A DNA stretch of 55,000 nt, taken from the NCBI GenBank assembly GCA_009760855.2, contig WPIO01000032.1:75001-130000 (forward strand). The letters are read 5' to 3'. The position numbers were made by a program, and so were the translations under genes. The DNA is from Cristatella mucedo (lineage: Eukaryota > Bryozoa > Phylactolaemata > Cristatellidae). The notes under the pieces were generated by a model. The model searched no databases. It saw only the letters and a program-made list of their open reading frames with translations, and was not told the origin of the DNA. Below, in pieces: positions 24,248-36,396 of this stretch; the first letter of the stretch is position 1, and the number at the start of each line of letters is the position of its first letter.

Positions 24248-25729
24248 CTAATTTCTTCTCGTGCAGCGAGTTTTAAAGCACTTGAATATTAATTAAGCTC
24301 TCCAATGGCACCGCACAGAAGACTGATAACAGTATGTAACACACTTTCAGTTTATGTGGACCTGGATAGTAAGTGTTATTTTGTAAGTTTATGCCTCAAA
24401 ATGATCTAACAATGGCCATTAATCTTTTCAAAAATTAGGTTTTGTGAGTAGGACATCTGAATGCATTTGAAATGCACTTATTTTTCAAATAATTGCAGAT
24501 ATAGCTATGGCCTAAATCTAGCGTTAATTAAAAAATCCCATTTTGAATTGCACGTATTTCTTTTACATTATAAGTCATACTATCATCAGACTTGAATTAT
24601 CCTAAAAACTTAAAAAATGTTCAGAATTCGATTTGTCCTTTTTTGTAGATCACTAGACGAAGTCGTTGAGGTAGAGTACTACTAAGTTTTTCTGTGCAAA
24701 CATACATTAAATTATAAATAACTTCTTTACCAATACTTTCCAGTAATATAGTTTGAATAAATATAGTAGATTTAAGCTCACCAGTTTAGTTTAGTCCCAG
24801 CTGCCCGAGTGAGTACATGCATTTTCCTGAGATGGCATACAAGTGCTGCAAGTATCCGGCAGACGCCTTTTAATAACGAATTTCCTATCCGTTAAGACAG
24901 GGGTGAAAACTGTTCCGTAGGAGCATCTCTTCATAACTCACCTCTTTCTTCGGCTAACTCGCTTCATATTTAAGAGGATCACAAAAGCATCAATGCCTAG
25001 CTAGGCCTTTTGAAGTGTGATAAATTTAGTTAGGTCATTGGGCATTTAAAAATGGTTGCATTCTTGATGCGTATCTTTGGAGATTTTACCAAGGTTTCCT
25101 TCTATCTCCGCCTATGGAGTAGCAGGGACCACCGAGCTCACTGCCACTGCCTGGACTGGTCACAGCAGACCGAGTTCTCTGTGGGAGGGGCAACAATGTC
25201 AAGTGGGAGTCGCTGTAAGACTCCCGCAAGGAACTGATGCCGCAAGGCCACATAAACAATGGGCCCAGTGAAACAATGTTGTCGCAGCTCTGGATAACGA
25301 TTCCGAAGTCTTCGGGTATCTTCACAACTTCATATCTACGCTATCTGAGGTCAAGGTCAAAGTTGGTATCTTTATGAGGTCAAGATAAAGATGATGCTTG
25401 AACGCAATGGTTTCCCCAAGAAGCTCACTGGTAAAGAGAAAGCAGCTTCATTGGTTACAGTTTTTCGAGGTCTCCTATGCAGTCAAAAGGTGGAACGATA
25501 TGTTGATCGAGTTGAGCTAATATGATATTGCACACAGCTTGATGCTCATCTTGAAAAATTCAAGGAGAACCTGGTGCTTACTCAGAGGACCAAGGCGAGC
25601 GCTTCCATCAGAATTCAGTGAGCTTTGAACGCCGATACTTAAGAACGAGACAGTGCAGTAAGAAAATATTGGGGGCTGGCCTAGAAAAGTGATTTACAGT
25701 ATAGTCGCAAATCTTAAAAACTGTTCATT

Positions 25730-25730
<1 letters not shown>

Positions 25731-25784
<54 letters not shown>

Positions 25785-25785
25785 T
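25731..25785. repeat. (AC)n(AT)n microsatellite
   Basis: Simple dinucleotide run, AC followed by AT. Confidence 0.97.
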
Positions 25786-26044
25786 TGGTAGTCGTTTTTT
25801 TATAATTTCTGTAGATCTAAGTGCTAATTCTAGTTTATGGGCTTCTTTCAGCCAACTAAATGCGATCCAAAATATTTGGAGCGGTTAATTCATTCTTTTT
25901 ATAGGAAATATCAACTTGAAAATTTAAAATACATCGCCGTTGCCGTAACGGAAGCCAAATCTTTGGGAAATAATAACCAGTGTCCGCACTTTCGAGGCAT
26001 AAGCTCTTGAAAAATAGCACTTAAAATACTAGCAGATTATAACG

Positions 26045-26200
26045 GCAGAATATAACAACAGAAGAGCCTATACGGCTATCACCGCCGCTTGCGGGGGCAA
26101 TTAAGGATCGCCCACCGAAAGATCGAACGCGAGACCTTGGGACAGAGGTCGTGAAAATCAACGCCTTACCTAGTGTGCCATCACGGCTCATCTTTCTATA
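26045..26200 (-). mobile_element. tRNA-derived SINE, antisense
   Basis: Read on the minus strand, the head is 'gccgtgatggcacactaggtaaggcg' (A box) and 'ggtctcgcgttcgatc' (B box). The body is 'ggcgatccttaattgcccccgcaagcgg', then 'gccgtataggctcttctg'. The same body occurs at about 38.4 kb (plus) and 49.5 kb (minus), which defines one family. Confidence 0.75.
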
Positions 26201-27171
26201 CAGATGACATTTTTATATATACTGTCAATATTATTATTATGTTTCTATGGAATGTGCGCATAGACGTTCAGAACCAGTCACCTCAAAGCACGACAGTCTG
26301 TTCGTACGACAACTAAGGCACAGAGTGAGAGCATTTTTCAAGTGCTTCCCTTATGGTCATCATCTCACTCAAAATGCCAGGTAGGCCCTTCGGACTGCCT
26401 GGCTATGATTTGTGCCCATTGAATCCTAGAAACTCTCACTACCAGCAGGATTCCTACTACTTCGAGTCCAGATTCAGGGACTGTAACCTCCTATCGGCGA
26501 GCAGAGTGTCCATTGACGTGTTTCAAGCGATGTATTTTGCAGAAAGTACTACAAGAAAAGGGACACTTTGGCCTAACAAGCAAGGCACCGTGAGCTTGCT
26601 GCATAGACAACCATTGGGTGGGGATGCTGGAATGGTTGGCGAATTCGTCAGCCCGTAGCGGTGCAATTTCAAGCGCCATGTGGCGGCTGAGAGCGATCGA
26701 CACCCTTATACTAAACCGAGTCATCCACCCGTTCAGACGAGCTCCTGGCTAAGCGTTAATTCGTGAGGCGAAGTGAGAGGTTTACTCTACTGGCTGAAAA
26801 CCCGCTTGCTCAAGATGCTCACTCCTGTGATGTGCTTCGATTACTGCCAATGGAAGCAACCCCCCCCCCGCAGATTCTTCAGCAATCAGCTCACCTGACG
26901 CTGCGGCGGCAGATTGATATAGGCGCTGCAGTTTGATTTGAGCGAGCCGAAAATTTTTGGAGCGACAGATGCCCAATGGAAATGGTTCGATTGACGCTGC
27001 TTCCAGCTATCGGCGAAGTCAGATTGGGCCTCGTCTGGTCCTTTTCGGCTACGAGAATATTGCTGCAGGCGGGGCAATGGGCTTCTTTAAACGCGCTCCG
27101 ATAGGAGAAGCACAGACAGAGACCAGTGAAGCGTGAGCATACTGCAACCTGCAGCCGACGAAACCAGCCAT
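26201..27171. other. Unassigned sequence
   Basis: A 101-codon plus frame at 26353-26658 is open but has no recognised domain. Nothing else can be supported. Confidence 0.25.
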
Positions 27172-27330
27172 TTAATAATAATAGTAATACAATTCATTTT
27201 TTTTTGTAGCGACGTCAGAGAACTCGATCTCCATTCATCAGGCGCATTGCATATGGGCCCGCTGGGCTCCAGCTCACGACCTCGCGGTCGTAAGCAACGC
27301 GAGCACCGGTTGAAATGGGACCTAGCCTCA
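27172..27330 (-). mobile_element. tRNA-derived SINE with LINE-like tail, antisense
   Basis: The minus strand reads 'accggtgctcgcgttgcttacgaccgcgaggtcgtgagctggagccc' as the tRNA-like head. 'gagatcgagttctctgacg' and an ATT-rich end form the tail. It resembles the 20.8 and 32.7 kb copies. Confidence 0.65.
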
Positions 27331-28914
27331 GCAATAGATATATGTCGTCGGTATGAGGGGCGTGCAGGTTGACCAAATTCGTCTTCGTATCCAGAGCACG
27401 AAAAGCAGAACACACAGACACTGCTGATACGTACGTTCGCATCGCAGAAGAGTCGCTCTCTGCGCTTCCGACAGCTTCGACAGCTCGGCTAGCTACTGCC
27501 GTAGCGACTTTCGCTTTCTTCTTTCTTCTTCTTTTTTCGCTCTGTTCCTTCGGTGAAGGTTTCCTGACTGAGGTCGTGAGCGAATTATCCTCATTCCTGC
27601 TTGGAGTTGCTGCGATTGACGCGGGAAGTTCGCAAGGCACGCAGGCAGGCACCTTGACCTTTTGGGCGAAGGGAAATCGAACAAGCGGTGCCTCAGGCGG
27701 CAACGCGATCTCGCATTGCCGCATCGCTGCATCGAGGCCCGCAGTGCGATGGCGGGATCGTATCGACCTGCCAAACAGACGGTTGTAGGTACTGAATGGT
27801 TCGCGCCTAGCAACTGTCACCGATTGACCGCCGTTGTCTGTCTCACCGCCTCTAGGACACAGCAGATTGATTTTGCTACCAGCGTACTAGGCGCTGGCCA
27901 AAGAACGTCCCTCTCTCTCCCTCCCTCCCTCCTTCCCCTCTCTGTATCTGTCCGTCTCTCTCTCCTCTCTCTATCTCCCTCTACTGCATCTATTTCCTAA
28001 GCTTTCGCTCTACTCCTAGCATGACGAGCAGACAACGAAACGTTTCACTTATAGGGGCAGCCACACCGAGAGACGGGAGCTGCCCGGCGCCCGCAGCGAC
28101 GATTCCGGACGAGGACGCCGAGGATGGTCCTCCAGGCTCGCCTCTCCACGCTCACCGGTTGGCAAACTCGCCGCCGCCTACCCCTTTCAGGTAGGAAATG
28201 GCGAGCTACTCTGGTGGTCGCCTTAATTAGCTTCCGCAGACGCAGTGGCCGATAAATAAGAAAACACAGGCACTCGGCCTCGTCGGTGGTCCGAATGGTC
28301 AATGCGGCTTCATTCGGCAGCTGATGCTGATTAGCTGAAAGCGTTTGTTTGGGCTGTGGACAGACAATTCGACCTAAAAACCTCTTCTGGCCAATAGCAA
28401 AAGGGCGAGCGAGCATGGCGGTGCCTGCGTCGCTGGTTGTGCGATAAAGTCGTATCTGTTCGAAGACGCACGAGATGAGCTTACGGCGCTGAAGTTCGCC
28501 ATCGAGACAGAGCTTAGTGGCGACGCTTCGTTGCTGAAAGTCTTGTCGGGGACAGCCTGTGGTTTCGCCAATGCCATCAGGCCGATGGAGTGTATCAGCT
28601 ACTGCTCTAGCTTCGTCGGATAGTCTTATATACTTATATTGTCGGAGGGGGGTCAACGGCGTCAACGGAACCCGCAGTTCTGTTGTGCCTGCCTTTGCTA
28701 GAAAACGATTGACGAGTTAGCTTAGGTTGACCTCAGGTCAGCATACAGCTTCGATGGCTCTCGGCTGCTCTTTGATGGTTATGTTTTTTGAAAAGGTGGG
28801 AGACGTTTCAAGGTAGATTTGCGAGAGTCATACTCTCGAGGGTGGGCCAACCACAGCCGCAAGGTTGATCGTGCCATTGGATGTTTCAAGCGAATGTTGT
28901 CTCTCGAAATGAGG
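27331..28914. other. GC-richer stretch with exon-like open frames; function unknown
   Basis: A 201-codon minus frame (27820-27215) and a 206-codon minus frame (28665-28045) are both long for this window. The first includes a KRRRKKKAK basic run and reads into the neighbouring SINE at its 3' end. The second has a varied, protein-like composition. Neither shows a known domain, and on the other strand 27369-27788 is also open. A CT-rich low-complexity run lies at 27908-27985. Confidence 0.25.
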
Positions 28915-29005
28915 ATATTAACAAAGGGGCTGGCCTTCGGTACCGAAGGCCCAAGTTCAACTCCCCAGGCCCACTAGACCCAGCCTTCCATATTAGAATA
29001 AAAAA
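28915..29005 (+). mobile_element. Possible SINE fragment
   Basis: A B-box-like 'cccaagttcaactcc' follows a perfect 20-bp palindrome at 28932-28951 (ggccttcggtaccgaaggcc). The tail is A-rich. The layout resembles the other tRNA-type SINE heads here, but the A box is unclear. Confidence 0.35.
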
Positions 29006-30795
29006 AAATCTGGTAAAGCAATGAAGGCTCTGCTATGCTCTACATGTTGCCTCAACATTAATTACCGTGTTGAATCTCTTGCCCCGTCCTTTTCCGAACC
29101 GTTTGCCTACAACGTGTAAAGAGCATTTATTTGTGGATCGGGATCATTTCCCCATTTTCGCTAGTGCTTTGAAAGTGTAGAAAATGGTGACAATTCTTCA
29201 AAAACTTGGTCATATGAGCAGGAGAGTAAAAAAAAAATGTATATGTATGTATTCACATTTTCCCGAACATTGCAGATACCACCATGGCCTCAAGTACAAT
29301 GTTAAAAGAATTAATTCCTGTTTACATGAAAGGTAGTTTTCTTGCATTGTCACCCCTATGAATCGTACTACGATCCAATTCAACCAAGCTATATCAAAAG
29401 GAAAAGTGATTTATTATTGTATACATCTGCCTGCGTTACTTACAAGTCGAAAGACAAAATCATTGGAGGCCTGGTACTGATCACTTTTTCTACGCATGAT
29501 TACATGTGCATTGTATTCAAATAATATAAATACAGTAGTAATACTTAAGGCCATCCGTTCAGTTTAGTTGCAGCTCCCTTTATTGAAATGCACCAGTATT
29601 TTCCAAAGATGGCATCGTTAGGCTGCAACCATCCGCCGGACTAGTTTTTCTGTGGCTGTGGCCAATTTATCAAAACCTACGTTAAAAAAAATGCGACGAG
29701 AAATCATCTGCCTAGTCATGTGAGGTGTATAAGGCAGATTTTTTCTATGGACTATCAAGAAATTGGGTAAACACCGGGGAAACAATTGCCCATAGGTATT
29801 AGGCGTACAAGGCAAATTTCATTATGACTATCTGGGAACTGGACGAGCATCCAGGCAAGCGTCCGACTCACCTGCGAACAGAGAAAGCTACGTAAGTAAG
29901 GGAAGGTAAGCCGCAAAATTGCTGCAGGAAAACTTGTAAACTATGGCATTGCTAGTCACGATTGAAATAAATTAATGTTGTTTTGAAATAAAATTATTCT
30001 ATTTTATTTAATTATTATAAATTTACTTAGTTCTTTTTTAGGATGTTACGGAAAAAGAGGAAAAAAGAGGCATGCAGTTTCCTAACCCAGACATTTGGCA
30101 GGAAACTGCATGCCTGCTCAAGCGGCAGCTATTTTCTGCCGCTTGGTGGACTCTTCCACGGGTGAAGGATGAAAAGCTATGCACGTGACATTTCTTATCT
30201 AGACCTTCCTTCATCCATCATCCCGTTGCTACGCTGACCTTAGCTCCATATAAACACTCCCTCAAAAAGAGATCAGCTGCCTTCGAAAGAGAACAGCAAG
30301 TCGGAGAGCGATCAACAAGTTGCAGATCCGGATGAAAAAGTCAGTGGCGGAGATAAGAAAAAACCATACTACCCCAATCAAAAACCTCGACCACGTGATT
30401 AGAGACTTCGTCTCACCAAGTCCATTGCTGAGCTTTTGTCGAAGGGGCTGAAGCAGTGAAAACTTGTTGGTTGAAAGCGCGGAAGCAGCAGATCGGTGGA
30501 AATTTCACAAAGCGTTCTCAAGTTTAGAGTTCGAGGCGTGATATCACAAATGTATGAACCAGCTTGGACGTGGTATCCATGCCTAAGCGGGGCGAACTTT
30601 GCAATGTTACGCAGTTGAAATTGGGCAGACTTGATTGTGGAGCTGATATGGCGGTCTGACGGAAGTTCATTACTAAAAGCCATGCTGTTACGTTATAGGA
30701 AAAGGTACCCATCTCTTTCTCTGGCTTAACCTCAGAGAGAAATACAACAGCGTCCAGGCCTTACTGGACGCCTTGAAATATGATGGGTTCGGTAA
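29006..30795. other. AT-rich gene-poor stretch
   Basis: No gene can be supported. An AT-rich patch lies at about 29990-30030. Two hairpins are listed separately. Confidence 0.3.
30069..30145. repeat. Two adjacent inverted repeats
   Basis: The first has perfect 15-bp arms (30069-30083 and 30100-30114, arm ggcatgcagtttcct) around a 16-nt loop. The second has perfect 10-bp arms (30119-30128 and 30136-30145, arm caagcggcag) around a 7-nt loop. Confidence 0.93.
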
Positions 30796-31200
30796 TAATA
30801 ATAATAATAATAATAATAATTCACTTGATAAAGCGCCCTCAGAGAACTTAATCTCTCTCTAGGTGCTTTACATTTGCTGTAAAGTGAAATGCAATTGAAA
30901 GGTAAGTAAAATCATGCTTGAAAAAACAAACGAAATGAATAACATGGTTAGGGGTGACATGCACAGGGTCAGCATGCAAATGTGGTTAGTGGCAGCATGC
31001 ACAGTGTCAGCACGCATAAGCACATTAAGGACGAATCACAGGGACCCACTGAATGCTGTCCTAAATAGGTGTGTTTTTAGGTTCCTTTTAAATGTGGTCA
31101 GGTCAGGGGATGTTCTGACGCAGGTCGGGAGAGAGTTCCAGGCTTTGGGAGCATATGAATTAAATGCATGGTTTCCAAAGGATTTAAGGTTTGTATGAGG
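30796..31200 (-). mobile_element. LINE 3' fragment, antisense
   Basis: It starts on the plus strand with (AAT)n, the reverse of the (ATT)n tail. It continues through the whole 3'UTR into the RT C-terminal block (plus-strand reading 'gttccaggctttgggagcatatgaattaaatgc'). It forms an inverted pair with the copy at 31603-32165. Confidence 0.85.
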
Positions 31201-31602
31201 TATTTCTCATGAGTCTCATGGGTTCGGTAAGAAGTCATTGAATAGTTCAAAATGCTGGCCTCTCAAATGGGTCGCTAAAAGTCTCACTGTTGTCATTTAC
31301 CTTTGGGACGGCACGGACTGCCATGAGCACATGAACCATGAGCACTACCACAGGCAGGACCATCCCCAGTGCAAGGATATGGGTAAAAACAATATCCAGG
31401 AGACACTTTTGAACTTCTGGAAGGTGCCGATTTAACCACCTAACATCAAATATGACCGTAGGAAAAAGTGTTTCACAGCTCTTGTGAAGGATTTGGGAGA
31501 ATTCAAGTACATTCAAAACAACTTTCCAAAGCTATCTATATAAGCTATAAAAGCTATATAAATAAGCCATTTAAAAGCTATATAAGCTATAAAGCGAGCG
31601 TC

Positions 31603-32165
31603 GCAGTTGCCACGTCACACCACTTCTCGCCGATCTGCACTGGCTACCAGTCAAGCAACGGATTGACTTCAAGGTTCTGTCGCTCACTTTTAGGTCACTT
31701 CATTCTTTGGCTCCAGCCTATCTCTCAGATCTACTCCCCACCAGGCCAAGCATCGTACCACCCGCTTTTCGGAATCTAGCTGTTTAACGATACCTCGTAC
31801 AAACCTCAAATCCTTTGGAGACCGTGCATTTAGTTCGTATGCTCCCAAAGCCTGGAACTCCTTGCTGACTTGCGTCAGAACATCCCCTGACATGACCACA
31901 TTTAAAAAGAACTTAAAAACACACCTATTTAGGACAGCCTTTAGTCAGTTCCTGTGATTCGTCCTTCACGTGCTTATGCGTGCTGACACTGTGCATGCTG
32001 CCACTAACCACATTTGCATGCTGACCTAACCATGGTATTCATGTTTATCAAGCATGATATTACTCACCATTTAATTGCATTTCCTTTGCAGCAAATGTAA
32101 AGCGCCTAGAAAAAGATTGAGTTATCTGTGGGCGCTTTATAAAGGGCATTATTATTATTATTATT
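31603..32165 (+). mobile_element. LINE fragment, sense: RT C-terminus plus 3'UTR
   Basis: The sequence runs from the LHWLPVKQR...-type block through the full 3'UTR to 'gtaaagcgcctagaaaaagattgag' and (ATT)n. Its left edge abuts short AT-rich repeats based on 'aaagctatataagc' at 31530-31590. Confidence 0.85.
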
Positions 32166-32649
32166 ATTACTATATGAGGCGAAGGTAGAACAGGTGTGTC
32201 AGCGGGGTAACAGATAAAAAAGATCACTGCATGCGACCAATTCCCCCAAAAAGCTAGATAGAAAGTGAAGATGGTCTTGGAGTAGTTTCGTCGCAATGAT
32301 TCGGGCTCACTGAGCAATAAAGGCAGAACTCTAAAGGTAGAGGTGGTTGAGACTATGGTCGCAGCATGTCATTCAATGTCAATATCCGAGGTGCTCTTAT
32401 CCCGACATTATAACTCAATGAAAACACGAGGGCATACTCAGAGGAAGCGCTTCACATCAAAATATACAGGGCTTTAATCCATGCTGCAAACTACTGTACA
32501 GTGACATCATTATGGAAGGCCCTATTTGGAGCTGACTCGTAAAAGCGATTTTTACAGTATAATCATGATCTCCACAAACTACTTAGGTATAAATCTTTGT
32601 GCGGTCACTTTTGCCTAACTTCAGTATAAATATATATTAATATATATAT

Positions 32650-32825
32650 ATACATTTATGTAATTTATTTGTATAGTATCCTAAGAGAACATAACCTCTA
32701 TTCAAAAGCTTTACATATGCCACGGGGCTCGAGCCTACGACCTCGGTCATCAAATGCATTCACCCTGACCTTGGTCCTTAAAGACGAGCACCTGAACCAC
32801 TGGGCCAAATCGGTGCTTGACTAAA
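32650..32825 (-). mobile_element. tRNA-derived SINE with LINE-like 3' end, antisense (clearest copy)
   Basis: On the minus strand the head reads gcaccgatttggcccagtgg (A box) and ggctcgagcccc (B box). The body then reads 'gtaaagcttttgaatagagg' and 'ttctcttaggatactatacaaat'. That last part aligns with the LINE end 'gtaaagtgcctagaagg...gtgctatacaaat'. Confidence 0.75.
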
Positions 32826-34250
32826 TGTGAACCAAAATATGCTAACTAGTTTGTTTTCTCACTTTTAATCGGTACATTTTAGATCTGGCACTGTCCGGGT
32901 CACACCAGCAGAGTGGTATGGGTAATAATGATGGCAATTTTCTTTACTGTTGAGCCATCACCAATTGCAAAACAACACGTTGAACGCGGAGATAACATTT
33001 GTATTATACAGTATATGGTTATCTTTCCATTTAATGTACTAAGTGACATTGCTGGAAAAAGCCTTTCTATTTATTAGCAAAGCACAGTCCAAATTATTTG
33101 TTTTGTTGTTTGCTATTTAAATATAAAGTCAGAATCTGGCATAGATACTATGCATGGACGATAAAAATGTATGAGATGGGACACAATTAGGATTTTTAGG
33201 TGTATTCCGATCAACTCTTGGCCAATATTTGCCTGACAATTATCGTCCGCACGCCTTCTGGGTCTAAGAGTGCAAATATGCTCACTTCTGGCAGGCTACG
33301 CACTTGCAACCATTGAATCCTGGAACAATTTTACATCCGATCGTCTCTTGGCTATACGTTGCGTTCCTGGTACGCCAGTTTCACACCTGGCGGTTGGTGA
33401 GAAGAAGCGGCAAAAGCGAGCGCGACTTTCGGCCAGTGATTGTGACCGAGCAAGATGCGCAGATGCTGCTGCCGGCTGAGAGGAGCTGGAGAGGGCAGCA
33501 ATAGTCTCCAGTTTGTGTTTATGTTTGCTCGCTGTGAATAGTATTCTTCGTGCAATATTAGCACTAGGACATGCGAGTGTCTCATTAACTTCGAGGCACT
33601 TTTGGACCCTTTCATTCTCTTCGCTTCGGCCTACGTATCCCAGCTACTTCCTCATCAGGCTGAGGATTATACCGCGCGCCCTCGATCTTCTGACTCGAGT
33701 AATTTAGCCTTTGGTCATAATTGATAATAATATATAAAATAGTATATATAATTAATATATTATTAATATGATATATAAAATAATTTTAATATATTTAATA
33801 ATAAATTTCCTCCATTTAGTCATTTTTCCTTAGCCTTAGGAGCCTCCGAGTTCTTTGGCGACCGCGCCGTCATCAGCTCCTGCGATCCCATCCGGCCGGA
33901 TGCTAAGCGTGGCTGACGTCACGTCATCGTGTGAGGAGGAGGAGGAGGAGGAGATTACAAAAAAGCCTGTTGCTCCCAATGCATTTGCTCCGCGCGCAGG
34001 AATGTCTGCAAGCATGCATGCGTGCGCGTGCGATAATTGAACACGCTAAGTCTAAATAATGACAGAATGGTTCGTGTCGAGCACATGCAGGTGCCTAGAA
34101 ATAAGTTCTCTCAGGGTAGTTCACACATATATATTTTGCTATTATTATTAGTACTGTTAATACTAGTATTCGAGGTCTTCATATATGCGCGATGTAAAGG
34201 GTAAGGGGCAGTGATAATCCAACCCAGTCAAAGTTACTGCTGGGGTTTGA
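32826..34250. other. Unassigned AT-rich sequence
   Basis: An AT-only patch lies at 33720-33810. A GAGGAG run lies at about 33931-33952. A weak LINE-tail remnant lies at about 34085-34160 ('gtgcctagaaataagttctctcaggg' then ATT). No gene seen. Confidence 0.3.
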
Positions 34251-35733
34251 TTAGTCAAGCTGTGCGTTGCTGGGCAACTGGCGCTCTGTCCAGATAGACG
34301 CTCGGCGTTATCCGCACGTCTGTGCGTCGCTGCCGCCGCTCCCACGGGCCGTCGTCCTCCTCTCAAAGCGGCAGCTTCTGGCTTCGAGGCCAACTACAAT
34401 GACAGCATCGAAACGTCACTCGCACGGCGCCCTTAGAGAACTCAATCTTCACCCAATCTTCACTTCTTTGCAGCTCGCTATTGCATGGGCTGCCGGTCAC
34501 ACGTGGCCAGGCATCATCGAAAAGTGCGCACGGAAGCGCTCGGCGGTTGCAGCAGTTGCGCCCACTGGGCTCAGTTGCCGCTCGTCGCGGCGACGCTGGC
34601 AAGCAACACTGCAGCCAGCATCGTGGCTTCGTGCAGCCTGGGGTAGTGTCGTCGACGCACGCTGCCGTACGGCCCCGTCTGAACGAGCACTGCCCCTCAT
34701 TCGTATCTCAAGTGAAGGCCATTACCTGGCCATTCGCTACGCGTGCACGCGGACGCCTCAACGAAGGCTCGCTCGCGACGACATGCGTGTCGAGAGTCGC
34801 GGGCGCGAGCGATGGTGCGAACAGCTGCGGTCGAGGGGAAAAAAGAGGAATCTGGCCAGGCAGCACCGAGCGGCAGAATGATCGAACGATCGCATCGGAA
34901 TGTCGGAGGGCCGCTCGCGAGTTTTGACAAGAGGCTGCGCAGCAGTGGAATGGCCGATCGCTGAGAAGGTCGTCGAGGTCGCTCGATCGCCGCGAGCGTA
35001 ACGAACGATTGAGTGGGTGAACGGTCGCCAGTCGCCCCGGGATCTTGGCGATCGGGTAGCGCAGCGAGGTCGCTCGGAACGCGTCGCTGCGGCGGAAAGC
35101 GTCGCTGCGGCGGCTCGCTGTATCGCATTCGCTGTCGACGCCCACGGAACGTCGGGACAATGTCTCTGCACCGGTGACCCGTCGCTTCTACGGCAACAAG
35201 AGCAACACAGCCAACCGCAGGCGTGCACATTTGAATCGAGGCCGACGAAGGCGCAGCTAAGGCGGCTGCGGACAGCAGCTGCGGCGGCGGCCGCCGCATA
35301 GGAGCCGCCCCCGGCGCTGAAGCTGCGGCGTCGCGCAAGCCTTCGGCGGCGACCGCTTCGCTGCCGACTGGCCGGCAGCGAAGCGTGGGCTGCGACCGCA
35401 AAACTTGCACGAGAGCGCCGGCCTTACTTTGGAAGGCCTCGCCGGCGCGGGAAGACCGGTGGCAGGAAGTCGCTCCTTAGCTCCGCCTTTTGTTTGCCTC
35501 CTTGAATCTAATTCAAAGGACGGGCGGACGCAGTAGAGAGTACGCTCGAGCCGGAGGTCCACCGTACCCAGATGACTCGGCCGCCATGCCCTTTGCGGCG
35601 CTACCCGACGGCCGCAGGCCAGGCGGCCGTTTCCTCACCGCATTAATCCTGGCATCCGCGGAAGCTGCACCTGCCTGAGCTGGGTCCAGTGCTCTGCTAG
35701 CTCGTTAAGGTTGCGGCGGTGGCTGTGGTGGTG

Positions 35734-36396
35734 GCGGGGCGACTGCGGCAGCGGCGGCGACTGCGGCAGCGGCGGCGACTGCGGCAGCGGCGGCGACTGC
35801 GGCAGCGGCGGCGACTGCGGCAGCGGCGGCGACTGCGGCAGCGGCGGCGACTGCGGCAGCGGCGGCGACTGCGGCAGCGGCGGCGACTGCGGCGGCGGCG
35901 GCGCGGCCGCGGCGGCGACTGCGGCAGCGGCGGCGACTGCGGCAGCGGCGGCGACTGCGGCAGCGGCGGCGACTGCGGCAGCGGCGGCGACTGCGGCAGC
36001 GGCGGCGACTGCGGCAGCGGCGGCGACTGCGGCAGCGGCGGCGACTGCGGCAGCGGCGGCGACTGCGGCAGCGGCGGCGACTGCGGCAGCGGCGGCGACT
36101 GCGGCAGCGGGCGGCTGCGGCAGCGGCGGCGACTGCGGCAGCGGCGGCGACTGCGGCAGCGGCGGCGACTGCGGCAGCGGCGGCGACTGCGGCAGCGGCG
36201 GCGACTGCGGCAGCGGCGGCGACTGCGGCAGCGGCGGCGACTGCGGCAGCGGCGGCGACTGCGGCAGCGGCGGCGACTGCGGCAGCGGCGGCGACTGCGG
36301 CAGCGGCGGCGACTGCGGCAGCGGCGGCGACTGCGGCAGCGGCGGCGACTGCGGCAGCGGCGGCGACTGCGGCAGCGGCGGCGACTGCGGCAGCAG
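35734..36396. repeat. 18-bp GC-rich minisatellite, about 36 units
   Basis: The unit ggcggcgactgcggcagc is repeated almost perfectly. It is interrupted at about 35885-35920 by a GGC/GCG-rich spacer and at about 36108-36118 by a unit shortened by two bases. The unit has no stop codon in any of its six frames, so both strands are open: 258 codons plus at 35711-36487 and 256 codons minus at 36475-35705. The plus frame would read Gly-Gly-Asp-Cys-Gly-Ser repeats that switch to Ala/Thr repeats and back at the interruptions. Translation is not established. Confidence 0.95.

Larger units (their letters stand above)
20941..26044. other. Long gene-poor stretch
   Basis: No gene can be supported. A 146-codon plus frame at 23587-24027 lacks motifs, and shorter frames occur throughout. 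A short GA-rich run lies at about 22770-22800. The part from 24.2 to 24.8 kb is AT-rich. A palindrome and a microsatellite are listed separately. Confidence 0.3.

Noticed and set aside
34251-35562. Multiple overlapping ORFs of 150-237 codons on both strands
   Set aside because: Expected by chance where CpG density removes stop codons; no domain, and the frames contradict each other.
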